Shown: in pieces, positions 38,358 through 46,419 of the stretch
How the letters are laid out: each line of letters begins with the position of its first letter
Position numbering within the stretch: the first letter of the stretch is position 1
DNA from: Mycobacterium celatum
GTDB lineage: Bacteria; Actinomycetota; Actinomycetes; Mycobacteriales; Mycobacteriaceae
Length of the DNA: 64,000 nucleotides
Reading direction: 5' to 3'
Assembly (NCBI RefSeq): GCF_002101595.1
Contig: NZ_LQOM01000016.1
Span: 62,001-126,000 of the forward strand
The notes under the pieces: model-generated
Database searches by the model: none
Told to the model about the DNA's origin: nothing
Seen by the model: the letters and a program-made list of their open reading frames with translations, nothing else
Position numbers and translations under genes: made by a program

Positions 38358-39553
38358 AGCGCCCCCTCGGCGCGCAGCCGGTCGAGTTGTCCGGCGGTCT
38401 TGCCGAGCAGGCCGAGGTAGACGTCGTCGTTGTGCTGTCCCGGGCGCGCCGGGCCGGCGTTGCGGATGACGCCCGGGGACTCGGAGAACACCGGCACGAT
38501 CCCGGGACCGAGAACGGGCCGGTCGACCCGCTCGTCCCAGTGCTCGGCGATCATCCCCCGCGCCCGCAGTTGCGGGTCTTCGACGACCTCGGCGACGGTG
38601 TTGATGTGTCCGGCGATCACACCTGCGTCGCTGAGGATTTCGATGATCTCGCCCGGCTGTCGCTGAGCCGCCCAGTCGCCGATGATCTTGTCGAGCTGGT
38701 CCTGGTTGCGGCCGCGGGCGCCGTGGGTGGCGAACCGGTCGTCGCCGGCGAGCTCCGGGCGGTCCATCGCCCGGCACAGTCGGGCGAACACGGTGTCCTG
38801 GTTGGCGGCGATCACCACCCAGCTGCCGTCGGCGGCGCGGTAGATGTTCGACGGTGCGATGCCCTCCAGCCGGGTGCCCGACGGGCCGCGTACCACCCCG
38901 CCGACGTCGTAGTCGGGGATGGTGGATTCCTGGATGGCCAAACAGGATTCGGTCAGCGCGACGTCGACCACCTGCCCTTCGCCGGTCACACCGCGGCGAT
39001 ACAAGGCTGCCAGCGCCCCCTGGGCGGCGAACATGCCGGCCAGGCTGTCGCCCAGCGACAGCGCCAGCCGGGGCGGTGGGCCGCCGGGGAAGCCGTTGAG
39101 GTGACGCAGTCCGCTGGCCGCCTCGGCGACCGAGGCGTAGCCGGCCTTGTGGGCGTCCGGGCCGGTCTGCCCATAACCGGAGACCCGCACCAGGATGATG
39201 CCTCGATTGCGTTGGCGCAGCACGTCGTAGCCGAGGTTCCACTTCTCCAGGGTGCCCGGACGGAAGTTCTCCACCACGATGTCGGATTTCTCGACGAGAT
39301 CGAGGAACAGCTCGCGCCCACGGTCCTTGCGCAGATCGAGTGTGACGGCTTTCTTGTTGCGCGCGTGCACGGTCCAGAAGAAGTGATGCCCGTTGAGTTC
39401 GGCCTGGCCCCAGGTGCGCAGCGGGTCGGGGCTGCCCGGCGGCTCGATCTTGATGACGTCCGCGCCCATGTCGCCGAGCAGCCGGCCGGCGAACGGGCCG
39501 GCGATCAGGGTGCCCAGCTCGAGCACCCGAAGGCCTTCCAGCGGTCCGGTCAC
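38354..39553 (-). CDS. CaiB/BaiF-type (class III) CoA-transferase
   Basis: A 399-residue class III CoA-transferase (formyl-CoA:oxalate type). It opens with LEGLRVLELGTLIAGPFAGR and GADVIKIEPPGSPDPLRTWG. The NKKAVTLDLRKDRGRELFLD segment, VENFRPGTLEKWNLGYD and the catalytic Asp in LSLGDSLAGMFA near residue 170 are typical. It probably activates a carboxylic acid intermediate with CoA from another acyl-CoA. A GTG start overlaps the hydrolase stop. Within the operon it feeds the lyase and acyl-CoA dehydrogenase. Confidence 0.9.
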   Translation of the reverse strand: MTGPLEGLRVLELGTLIAGPFAGRLLGDMGADVIKIEPPGSPDPLRTWGQAELNGHHFFWTVHARNKKAVTLDLRKDRGRELFLDLVEKSDIVVENFRPGTLEKWNLGYDVLRQRNRGIILVRVSGYGQTGPDAHKAGYASVAEAASGLRHLNGFPGGPPPRLALSLGDSLAGMFAAQGALAALYRRGVTGEGQVVDVALTESCLAIQESTIPDYDVGGVVRGPSGTRLEGIAPSNIYRAADGSWVVIAANQDTVFARLCRAMDRPELAGDDRFATHGARGRNQDQLDKIIGDWAAQRQPGEIIEILSDAGVIAGHINTVAEVVEDPQLRARGMIAEHWDERVDRPVLGPGIVPVFSESPGVIRNAGPARPGQHNDDVYLGLLGKTAGQLDRLRAEGAL

Positions 39554-40737
39554 TGCGCCTCCGCGAAGTCGTGACGCACCAGCCAGTCGGTGACGATGTC
39601 GACGGCCTGGCGCAGCTTGTCACGCTGGTCTGGACCTGCGTAATAGTGGGTGGCGCCGGGGATTTCGTGCATCTCCTTGTCGGAATGGCCGATCGCCTCG
39701 AACAGCCGCCTGGTGTGGGTGGGCGTGCAGGCGTCGTCGGCGAGGTTGCCGATCACCAGCGCCGGTACGGCGATGTCGCGGCCGCAGGCGATACCGTCGC
39801 CGTGCGCGTCGTCGTAGCTCCACTGCGAGAGCCAGCTGCGCAGCGTGGAAAACCGGGCCAGCCCGACCGGGCTCATGTTCACCACTTGGGGATCGCCCAG
39901 ATAGCAAGTTCCCGGGGTGCGTTCGTTGGGATCGACGGTCGGGTCCAGCCAGCGCGGGTCGGCCATGGTGCCGTGTACGACGAACGCGAACTCGTCGTGC
40001 GGGCGGCCGGCGGCCTTGAGTTCGACCAGTTTGTTCTTGACCCACGCGGTGATGCGGCGGTTTCGGTCGATCTGCGCCTGCCGGTAGCGGGCCAGGAATT
40101 CCTCGCTGTACGGCGGCTGGTTGGGGTTGTCGGGGTTGTAGAGGTCCAGTTCCGGATCGCGCTTGGTGGGGTCGGATTCGTCGAGGATTGACGCGTCCAG
40201 CCATTCGGTCAGGGTGCCGTGCCGGCTGATGTGTGCGGCGAGCAGCATGATGCCGTCGGCGGCGGGCAGGTCGAGCTGGGTGAGGTCGGGGCCGTCGCCC
40301 GACGGGCTCGACCTCACGGTCGGGTGCTGAGCCTGCTGTTGGTAGAACAGCGACAGCGAGCCGCCGCCGCTCCAGCCGGCCAACACCACCTTCGCGTACC
40401 CCAGCCGCTCCTTGGCGTCCTTGATGCACTCACCGAGATCCTGCACCACCTTCTCCATCAGCAGCGCGGAGTCGGTGCCGCGGAATCGGCTGTTGCAGTA
40501 GATGACATGGTGTCCGGCACGGGCCAGCGCGTTCATCATCGGCAGATAGGCACCGCCGCCGATCGGGTGCATGAACACCAGCACGGTGTCCGACGGCTTG
40601 GTGCGCGGCTTGAGCAGGTGGCTCTCCAGCACCACCAGCTCGGCCAGCCCGCCGTAGACGTCGCGCACCCCGGAATTGTTCTGGAACGCAACCAGATAGG
40701 GGATCCGGTCGTACTCGTGTTTGATAGCTGTGGTCAT
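39550..40737 (-). CDS. Alpha/beta hydrolase
   Basis: A 395-residue alpha/beta hydrolase. The strand-loop VLVFMHPIGGGAYLPMMNAL near residue 55 supplies the oxyanion region, LAGWSGGGSLSLFYQQQA near 120 is the nucleophile elbow (Ser in GxSxG), and a late His lies in IPGATHYYAGPDQRDKL. An acidic residue is likely in the ADDACTPTHTRRL segment. A long cap insert (residues 135-250) is typical of C-C bond or ester hydrolases. It sits directly after the ring-cleavage-type dioxygenase, as expected for hydrolysis of a cleavage product. Confidence 0.84.
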   Translation of the reverse strand: MTTAIKHEYDRIPYLVAFQNNSGVRDVYGGLAELVVLESHLLKPRTKPSDTVLVFMHPIGGGAYLPMMNALARAGHHVIYCNSRFRGTDSALLMEKVVQDLGECIKDAKERLGYAKVVLAGWSGGGSLSLFYQQQAQHPTVRSSPSGDGPDLTQLDLPAADGIMLLAAHISRHGTLTEWLDASILDESDPTKRDPELDLYNPDNPNQPPYSEEFLARYRQAQIDRNRRITAWVKNKLVELKAAGRPHDEFAFVVHGTMADPRWLDPTVDPNERTPGTCYLGDPQVVNMSPVGLARFSTLRSWLSQWSYDDAHGDGIACGRDIAVPALVIGNLADDACTPTHTRRLFEAIGHSDKEMHEIPGATHYYAGPDQRDKLRQAVDIVTDWLVRHDFAEAQ

Positions 40738-41828
40738 CAGTGTTGTCCTAGGTCGTGCGCCAGCACTTCGGCCGACGGGGTGAGACGGCGGCGGGTGTCG
40801 ACGGCGATCACCTGCCAGTCGACACTGTGGAAATCGTCGAACTTACGGCGCGCACGCTCCCGCGCCTTCTCCGGTGCGCCGTGATGAACCCCTTGCGGCG
40901 CATGGGAAATCAGGCCCGGTGGCATCGGTATTCCGTAGAGGGAGCCGCCGTGGAAGAAGGCGATCTCGTCGTAGTCGACGTTGCGGTGATACCACGGTGT
41001 GCGCTCGGTGCCGGGCACGCCTTCGGCGGGTTTGGGTAGGAAGTTCATCACGTGGACGCCGGTGGCCTGCATGAACAAATGTACGGTGGGCGGCAGATGC
41101 ACGCTGTCGGAGGTCACCACGTTGTAGTCGGCGATGTTGAACGTGAATGGAAAATTATCGCCGCGCCACCCCTCGACGTCCAGCGGATTGTGTTGGTAGA
41201 ACAGCGTTGTCGGGCCGCCGTCGTGGACGAGCCGGACTTCGTACTCGTCGCGGCCGTCGTCGTCTAACGGCGCGGGCTCTGGGATGGTGGCCTGCGACGG
41301 GTCAAACGGAAAGTGCCGTCCCAATGCCCCGGGCGGCGGCACGCGGAACTCATCGGTGGCCTCGATCATCAACAACGTGGTCTCGCTGTCCGGCAGCTGG
41401 CGCCACGTCGTCGCCTTCGGCAGATACAGCCAGTCGCCCTGGCGGTAGGACAGCGGCCCGAACTCGGTCTGCAGTTCCCCCGCGCCGGCATGCACGAAGC
41501 ACAGCAGGTCACCGTCGACGTACCGGACGTAGAACGGCATCGGATCGCCGCGGCGCGACAGCGAGATACGGCAGTCGGGATTGGAGAACATCAGCAACGG
41601 CCCGCCGCGGGCGTCGGTGGCGTCGCTCGGTTTGAGCTCGCTCGTCAGCACGTCGATGGGCCGCAGCGGGCCTTCCGCGCGGTAGGCAGTGGGGTCGTGA
41701 CGGCGATACATGTTGGCCGTGCGCCCCGTGAATCCGCCCCTGCCGAGTTCGTCGTCCTTGAGGCCGTCGAGATCAGCATGCAGCCGGCGCGGCGTCTTGC
41801 CTTTGCGCAGGTGGACGAACGATTCCAT
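40737..41828 (-). CDS. Homogentisate 1,2-dioxygenase-like ring-cleavage enzyme
   Basis: A 363-residue cupin-fold protein similar to homogentisate dioxygenases. Likely iron-binding residues lie in the C-terminal cupin: WYHRNVDYDEIAFFHGGSLY near residue 275 and LISHAPQGVHHGAPEKARER near 310. The N-terminal FVHLRKGKTPRRLHADLDGL is typical of this subgroup. The ATG at 41828 follows GGGAG. It is the first gene of the operon, with a palindrome 39 bp upstream. No maleylacetoacetate isomerase or fumarylacetoacetase gene follows, so homogentisate may not be the substrate. Confidence 0.8.
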   Translation of the reverse strand: MESFVHLRKGKTPRRLHADLDGLKDDELGRGGFTGRTANMYRRHDPTAYRAEGPLRPIDVLTSELKPSDATDARGGPLLMFSNPDCRISLSRRGDPMPFYVRYVDGDLLCFVHAGAGELQTEFGPLSYRQGDWLYLPKATTWRQLPDSETTLLMIEATDEFRVPPPGALGRHFPFDPSQATIPEPAPLDDDGRDEYEVRLVHDGGPTTLFYQHNPLDVEGWRGDNFPFTFNIADYNVVTSDSVHLPPTVHLFMQATGVHVMNFLPKPAEGVPGTERTPWYHRNVDYDEIAFFHGGSLYGIPMPPGLISHAPQGVHHGAPEKARERARRKFDDFHSVDWQVIAVDTRRRLTPSAEVLAHDLGQH

Positions 41829-41866
41829 GGAGGCTCCCGGGTCGGCGTCGAAGCGGGCAAGAACTG

Positions 41867-41882
41867 AAAGTGACGTTACTTT
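41867..41882. promoter_or_regulatory. Candidate operator of the catabolic operon
   Basis: AAAGTGACGTTACTTT is an inverted repeat with 7 of 8 arm positions matching. It lies 39 bp upstream of the first gene's ATG, in the divergent gap before the small membrane protein at 41984. The TetR encoded within the operon (36853-37464) is the natural candidate for binding. Confidence 0.5.
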
Positions 41883-41983
41883 TGTTTTCTCGGCAGCGCA
41901 AGACCCCGCGGGATGTAACCTTTCGCGTCCGCCACCCGTCGTAAGGGCAGAGTTTCGCCGCCGAATTTGGAGGACATCGGACC

Positions 41984-42255
41984 ATGCCCAACCCATTGCT
42001 GCTGGCCACCCACATCACCATTGCGATCGGTCTCACCATCGCCGTCGGCGTGCAAACCGCCGAATTAGCGCGCATCCGAAGCGGTGCAGCCAGGGAATCC
42101 GTCGTGCCAACTTTGCGGGCCGCGTTAGTGGCGACATTGGCTGCTGCGTTCCTGATGGCCGACCGGCCGCAAAACGTGGCGGTGGCCCTGTTCTGGCGTC
42201 TGGTGTTGTGGCAGTGCTTGCCTACCGCAACGCATCCCGTTCTGCCGCAGCCTAG
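41984..42255 (+). pseudogene. Small membrane protein gene, probably frameshifted
   Basis: The N-terminus (MPNPLLLATHITIAIGLTIA) and ALVATLAAAFLMADRPQNVA, VALFWR look like a real three-helix membrane protein of under 100 residues with an AELARIRSGAAR loop. After about codon 72 the frame turns into Arg/Pro-rich sequence that is antisense to the next gene. A different frame supplies a natural ending (VVAVLAYRNASRSAAA, stop at 42253-42255). A one-base loss or two-base gain near 42197-42212 would explain this. Confidence 0.5.
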
Positions 42256-42938
42256 AAGCCGCCGCCCACGCAGTCGACCCCGGCGGCCCAGCGGGCCTTG
42301 GCCAACGGACGCGGCTTGGCGTCGGGATCGTCCGGCAGCCGGCCGATAACCTCAGCCGCGCCAAGGCTTTTCAAGCGATCGGCAGCGTCGGCCTTACCGG
42401 TCGACGCCACCACCCGATAACCGGCGCCGGCGAGCAGGTCCACGCTGACCGACCCGACGCCGCCGCTCGCCCCGGTCACCACGACCGGGCCGGCGTCTGT
42501 CGCCACACCCCAGTCGATGAGCGCCTGCACACTCATCGCCGCGGTGAAGCCGGCGGTGCCGATCGCGGCGCCATCATAAGGACTCAACGCGCCGAGGTTG
42601 ACCACCTGATCGGCGGGCAGCCGGGCGTATTCGGCATAGCCGCCGTGATGCCCGGTGCCGATCTGGTACCCGTGAGCCAGTACTGCATCGCCGGGTGTGA
42701 ACTCTGGTGACTGCGACTCGACGACCTCGCCGGTCAAGTCGATGCCCGGCACGACGGGGTAGTCGCGTACCACACCGCCGCCCGGCGTCAGCGCCAGCGC
42801 ATCCTTGAAGTTGACGCTGGAATACAGCACGCGAATGGTCACGTCGCCCGGCGGCAGATCGGCTGCGGTGAGCGTCTCGACCGAGGTGGTGATGTCGTCG
42901 CCCTCTTTGCGGGCCATCAGTGCCTGAAAGCTGTCCAT
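42252..42938 (-). pseudogene. 3'-truncated MDR/YhdH-type quinone oxidoreductase
   Basis: 228 residues of a zinc-free medium-chain reductase (acrylyl-CoA reductase/YhdH type). The N-terminal domain (VLYSSVNFKDALALTPGGGV, VPGIDLTGEVVE) and the NADPH-binding VVVTGASGGVGSVSVDLLAG near 155 are intact. The protein stops after WAAGVDCVGGGF, where homologues continue for roughly 100 more residues to complete the Rossmann domain. It is probably a truncated, inactive relic; the break meets the end of the frameshifted membrane-protein gene on the other strand, marking a rearrangement point. Confidence 0.75.
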
Positions 42939-42964
42939 GGTTCGACGCTAGTCCCTCCCGGTTT

Positions 42965-43001
42965 GACAGCAAAGCATCAATAATTTCGATGCTATGCTGT
43001 C
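42965..43001. promoter_or_regulatory. vapBC operator and leaderless promoter
   Basis: GACAGCAAAGCATC (42965-42978) and GATGCTATGCTGTC (42988-43001) are inverted arms matching at 13 of 14 positions around a 9-bp spacer. A -10 element TATGCT (42993-42998) lies inside the right arm and is followed by 6 bp and the vapB ATG, so the mRNA would begin at the start codon. The VapBC complex probably binds here to repress itself. Confidence 0.7.
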
Positions 43002-43004
43002 ATC

Positions 43005-43259
43005 ATGCGCACGACGGTGACGCTCGACGATGACACGGTGGCGCTCGTGCACCGCTTGATGAAGGAACGTGGCGTGTCCTTCAAGAAAGCCCTCAACGAT
43101 GCCATCCGCGAAGGCGCCAAGCGGCGTGTGAAGCCGCCCGCATTCAAGACCCGCACCGCCGACCTGGGTGTGCCAGCGGTGAACCTTGACCGGGCACTCC
43201 AGGTTGCCGCAGAGCTTGAAGACGAGGAATTGATCCGCCGTCAGCGTCGGGGCGCATGA
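43005..43259 (+). CDS. vapB: VapB-type antitoxin
   Basis: An 84-residue ribbon-helix-helix antitoxin. The N-terminal MRTTVTLDDDTVALVHRLMK and ERGVSFKKALNDAIREGAKR form the DNA-binding domain; the remainder (from TADLGVPAV) is the toxin-neutralising tail. It has no ribosome-binding site, consistent with a leaderless start next to the TATGCT element. Its stop overlaps the toxin start (ATGA), the usual coupled arrangement. Together with the palindrome at 42965-43001 it forms a complete type II module. Confidence 0.92.
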   Translation: MRTTVTLDDDTVALVHRLMKERGVSFKKALNDAIREGAKRRVKPPAFKTRTADLGVPAVNLDRALQVAAELEDEELIRRQRRGA

Positions 43260-43693
43260 AGATCGTCGACGCCAATGTTCTTCTCTACGCAGTGAATTCG
43301 TCTGCCGAGCATCACGCAGCCAGCCAGCGTTGGCTCGACGGCGCACTCGGGGGTGGCGACATCGTCGGCCTGGCGTGGGTTCCGCTGCTCGCCTTCATCC
43401 GGCTCGCCACCAAGCACGGCCTGTTTCCGTCACCGCTTCGTCCAGAGGAGGCAACCGCACAGGTCACGGAGTGGTGCCATGCTCCCGGCGCTGTCGTGGT
43501 CAATCCGACGCCGCGGCACTCCGACGTGCTCGCGGGGTTGCTGGCCAAGGTGGGCACCGGCGGGAACCTGGTCAACGACGCGCACCTGGCGGCGCTTGCG
43601 GTCGAGCACCGGGCCAGCATCGTCAGCTATGACAGCGACTTCGGGCGCTTCGACGGCCCACGCTGGACGACGCCCGAAGCATTGCTGTCTTGA
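43256..43693 (+). CDS. vapC: VapC-type PIN-domain ribonuclease toxin
   Basis: A 145-residue PIN-domain toxin. The acidic active site is recognisable: Asp in MKIVDANVLLYAVN, Glu in the LRPEEATAQVTEW region or nearby, Asp in LVNDAHLAALAVEH and Asp in SYDSDFGRF. VapC toxins cleave tRNA or rRNA when released from VapB. It is probably functional: full length with all motifs. Coupled to vapB by a 4-bp overlap. Confidence 0.93.
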   Translation: MKIVDANVLLYAVNSSAEHHAASQRWLDGALGGGDIVGLAWVPLLAFIRLATKHGLFPSPLRPEEATAQVTEWCHAPGAVVVNPTPRHSDVLAGLLAKVGTGGNLVNDAHLAALAVEHRASIVSYDSDFGRFDGPRWTTPEALLS

Positions 43694-43720
43694 AGCTTAG
43701 GAGCAAACGTGCGCGTGCCC

Positions 43721-44383
43721 CTACCGCCTTGCGCGGCGACGCATCTTGGCGAGGCCGTCGACTATCAGCTCGAGTCCGAGCGCGAATTCTTCGTCCAACG
43801 GCACGGGCAGGTGGTCCGCCACGGTGAGTGTCGCCGGGAAGGCCTGGGGGTCCAGCGTGTCAAAGTGGTTCGCCAGCTTCGCATCATCGAATTCGTGACC
43901 GGCGAGCTGGATCGCGAAGCCCAATACATAGCGGGCCAGGGTCGCATACGAGCGCGCGGCGAGCTGCGGCGTGAACCCGTTGTCGAGCAGCACCGCTAGC
44001 AATCGTTCGCGCTGCGCCATGGCGTTAGGGCCAATCGGCGCCTGCTCGCTCAGCAGCGGCGTCACGTTGGGGTGGCGACGAAACGTCTCGAACATCGCGT
44101 GCGCAAACGACTCGCACGCCCGTTGCCACCCCTTGGCGGCGAGCTCTTCGGCGCTGAAATCCACCTCGCCGAAGGCGCGATCCACGACCCGTGCGATTAC
44201 TTCGCTCCGGTTGGCGAAGTGGCGGTAGAGCGTGGCCGTCCCTGACTCCAGCCGCTGCGCAAGCGTTCTCATCGACAACGCTTCAGCGCCTTGCTCGTCC
44301 ACGATCTGCAGTGCCATGTCCACAATCCGGTCGACCGGAACCGGGGGGCGCCCGCGGGAGCGACGAGCTTGTGCGGTGGTCAC
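43721..44383 (-). CDS. TetR-family regulator with TetR_C-like domain
   Basis: A 220-residue TetR regulator from a GTG start; an ATG at 44440 would add 19 residues and swallow the palindrome, so it is less likely. The DNA-binding domain is RIVDMALQIVDEQGAEALSM, then RTLAQRLESGTATLYRHFAN. The C-terminal region resembles the tetracycline-repressor type (ERLLAVLLDNGFTPQLAARS, LARYVLGFAIQLAGHEF). It diverges from an amidohydrolase remnant that may once have been its target. Confidence 0.85.
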   Translation of the reverse strand: MTTAQARRSRGRPPVPVDRIVDMALQIVDEQGAEALSMRTLAQRLESGTATLYRHFANRSEVIARVVDRAFGEVDFSAEELAAKGWQRACESFAHAMFETFRRHPNVTPLLSEQAPIGPNAMAQRERLLAVLLDNGFTPQLAARSYATLARYVLGFAIQLAGHEFDDAKLANHFDTLDPQAFPATLTVADHLPVPLDEEFALGLELIVDGLAKMRRRARR

Positions 44384-44393
44384 GGGCCCCAGT

Positions 44394-44422
44394 ATTGCGG
44401 CTCTTGACAGCGGGCGCAATAT
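44394..44422. promoter_or_regulatory. Inverted repeat upstream of the TetR gene
   Basis: TATTGCG and CGCAATA are perfect 7-bp arms separated by 15 bp, 11 bp upstream of the TetR GTG. A TTGACA lies within the spacer on the plus strand. A plausible autoregulatory site; the long spacer makes the assignment uncertain. Confidence 0.35.
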
Positions 44423-44485
44423 CGGCAACGCTGTATTCATTACTCTGGGTCAGCGCTGAGAGGACGCTTTACATGCTGTTACCAC

Positions 44486-45184
44486 TTGCCAAGGAGCCAT
44501 TCACCGCTCCGACAGATCGCGAGATGCTCCCTTCGGAGCGGCGCGAATTCGTTCGCACACATCGCACGTGCATCTTCGGCTACCGCCGCAGCGGGCCTGA
44601 GCGACCAGTCGGTTACCACACTTGTTGAGGCGGGCGTCAGCTTTACCAGCACGCCGGAAAACGAACTCAGTCACGGTCATTGCATCCCGATCACCGGAAA
44701 ACTGCTGCACCTGGGCGCGGCACCATCACTGGGCACCGACACCGACACCGCGGTATCTGGCGAAATCCTCACTGCGGCACGGATCGCACTGGTCCATCAG
44801 CGCGGTATCGACCACCAACAACACCGACGCACAACGGGCATGATGTCCGCAACGGCGTCCGTCACCGGCAAGCAGGCGCTGTCGTGGGCAACGGTCGAGG
44901 GCGCACGAGCACTCGGTCTTGCCGACAGGGTTGGCTGTCTGGAGTCAGGGATGCAGGCCGACCTGGTCGTCATCGACGCCCGCGCGCTGAACCTTTGGCC
45001 CGCACACGATCCCATCGCCACCGCGCTGCACGCCGGCCTGGCCAACATCGAAGCGGTGATGATCGCCGGGCGTTGGCGTAAACGTGACCATTCCCTGATC
45101 GACGCGAACGTCGACGAAGTCAAGAGCGATCTGCTGGCATCGGGCGAACGGCTTGCCCGCAAGCTTAAAGCGGTTGCCCCGTAA
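44486..45184 (+). pseudogene. 5'-truncated amidohydrolase (AtzA/TrzN-like)
   Basis: The C-terminal part of a metal-dependent amidohydrolase: VTTLVEAGVSFTSTPENELS near 44600, LGAAPSLGTDTDTAVSGEIL (the conserved metal Asp), the ALSWATVEGARALGLADRVG helix and ADLVVIDARALNLWPAHDPI, GRWRKRDHSLI at the end. The first two-thirds of the enzyme, with the HxH metal motif, are missing, and the frame before about 44595 is not homologous. It is a relic of an enzyme of about 450 residues. The preceding TetR may have been its regulator. Confidence 0.7.
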
Positions 45185-45190
45185 AGCTTC

Positions 45191-46393
45191 TCAGGGCAAG
45201 ACGACGCGCAGCCGTTCCCAGCCGCGGACGGTCGACGTCGGTGCGAGCTCGGCCGTCTCGTAGTCGATGTCCCATTCCGGCCAGCGGTTGAGCAACTCGT
45301 CGAGCGCGACTCGGCCTTCCAGACGCGCCAGGTTCGCGCCCAGGCAATAGTGCAATCCTTTACCGAAGGTGAGGTGTGAGCCGTCGTTGCGGTGGATGTT
45401 GAACGTGTCCGGGGCGCTGAATCGGCGCGGATCGCGGTTGGCCGCACCGAACAGCAGCAGCATCGCGCTGCGGGCCGGCACCGTCGTGCTATAGCACTCG
45501 AAATCCCTTGCCATCCAACGGGCGACGTGCGGGCCGGTCGGCTCGAAACGCAGCGTCTCGTCGACGGCGCGAGTCAGCAGCGACCGGTCCTGGAATACGT
45601 CGCGGCGCTGGTCGGGATGCTCGGCGAACACCTTGGCCAGCCAGCCGATGAGCCGTCCGGTCGTCTCGTTGCCCGCACCCGCGACGACCTGGGTGTAGCG
45701 CAGCACCTCGTCGCGGGTCAGCTTGCGTGTCACGCCGTGCTCGTCTTCGAATTCGACGTTGAGCAATGCGGTCATCAGGTCGTCGGACGGATTCTTGGCG
45801 CGCCAGTCGATGTAGTCGGAGTAGATGCGCCCGTCCGCGATCCGGTCGGGGTCGGCCACCTTCATCGGCGCGCCTGCCTTGGTGCGCAGATTGGCGTCAT
45901 TGGCGTCGCGCACGCTGATCTGGTCAGACTCGGGAATGCCCAACAGCATTCCGATCACCCGCATCGGCATCATCGCGGCCAGTTCGGCGATGATGTCGAA
46001 GCCGTCGGAGCCGACCAGCGGATCCAAACAGCCCACACAGTATCGGCGGATCTGGTCCTCGATCGCCGCCATCCGCCGCGGGGTGAACACCCGCGACATC
46101 AGGCCGCGCAGCATCGTATGCATCGGCGGGTCTTGAAACATCATGACGCCGGGCGGCATGTCGAAATCAGATTGGACGAGTTCGAGGATGTCGCCGCGGC
46201 TGTTGGAGAACGTCTCCCAGTTGGCCAGCGCCTTCTCCACGTCGGAATGTCGTGACAGCGCCCAGAAGTCGTAACGCTCGTTGTAATAGATCGGCGCTTC
46301 CTCGCGCAGTCGTGCGTACACCGGATAGGGGTTGGCGACGATGCCGACGTCGTAGGGGTCGTAGTAGACGTCGGTCTCGTGGGAGATGGTCAT
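45191..46393 (-). CDS. Cytochrome P450
   Basis: A 400-residue bacterial P450 monooxygenase. The oxygen-activation helix reads VVAGAGNETTGRLIGWLAK near residue 235, the ExxR motif is DETLRFEP near 275 and the heme-binding segment LTFGKGLHYCLGANLARLEG near 343 holds the axial Cys. It would need ferredoxin and a reductase, none of which is adjacent. The ATG at 46393 is 8 bp after GGAG. The operator palindrome at 46407-46419 lies just upstream, shared with the mycofactocin SDR operon, so it probably belongs to the same regulon and oxidises the same substrate class. Confidence 0.94.
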   Translation of the reverse strand: MTISHETDVYYDPYDVGIVANPYPVYARLREEAPIYYNERYDFWALSRHSDVEKALANWETFSNSRGDILELVQSDFDMPPGVMMFQDPPMHTMLRGLMSRVFTPRRMAAIEDQIRRYCVGCLDPLVGSDGFDIIAELAAMMPMRVIGMLLGIPESDQISVRDANDANLRTKAGAPMKVADPDRIADGRIYSDYIDWRAKNPSDDLMTALLNVEFEDEHGVTRKLTRDEVLRYTQVVAGAGNETTGRLIGWLAKVFAEHPDQRRDVFQDRSLLTRAVDETLRFEPTGPHVARWMARDFECYSTTVPARSAMLLLFGAANRDPRRFSAPDTFNIHRNDGSHLTFGKGLHYCLGANLARLEGRVALDELLNRWPEWDIDYETAELAPTSTVRGWERLRVVLP

Positions 46394-46406
46394 GAGCACT
46401 TCTCCT

Positions 46407-46419
46407 GTAACCGGGTTAC
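46407..46419. promoter_or_regulatory. Palindromic operator copy 1 ahead of the P450
   Basis: GTAACC-G-GGTTAC is a perfect palindrome directly upstream of the P450 start and overlapping the stop of the P450 remnant. The same 13 bp occurs twice at 52437-52471 beside the TetR/SDR divergent promoter, so this site very likely binds that TetR. Confidence 0.7.

Noticed and set aside
38387..39574. Long plus-strand open frame (395 codons) across the CoA-transferase
   Set aside because: It is the antisense shadow of the well-supported CoA-transferase; the composition is Val/Asp/His-rich without domains.
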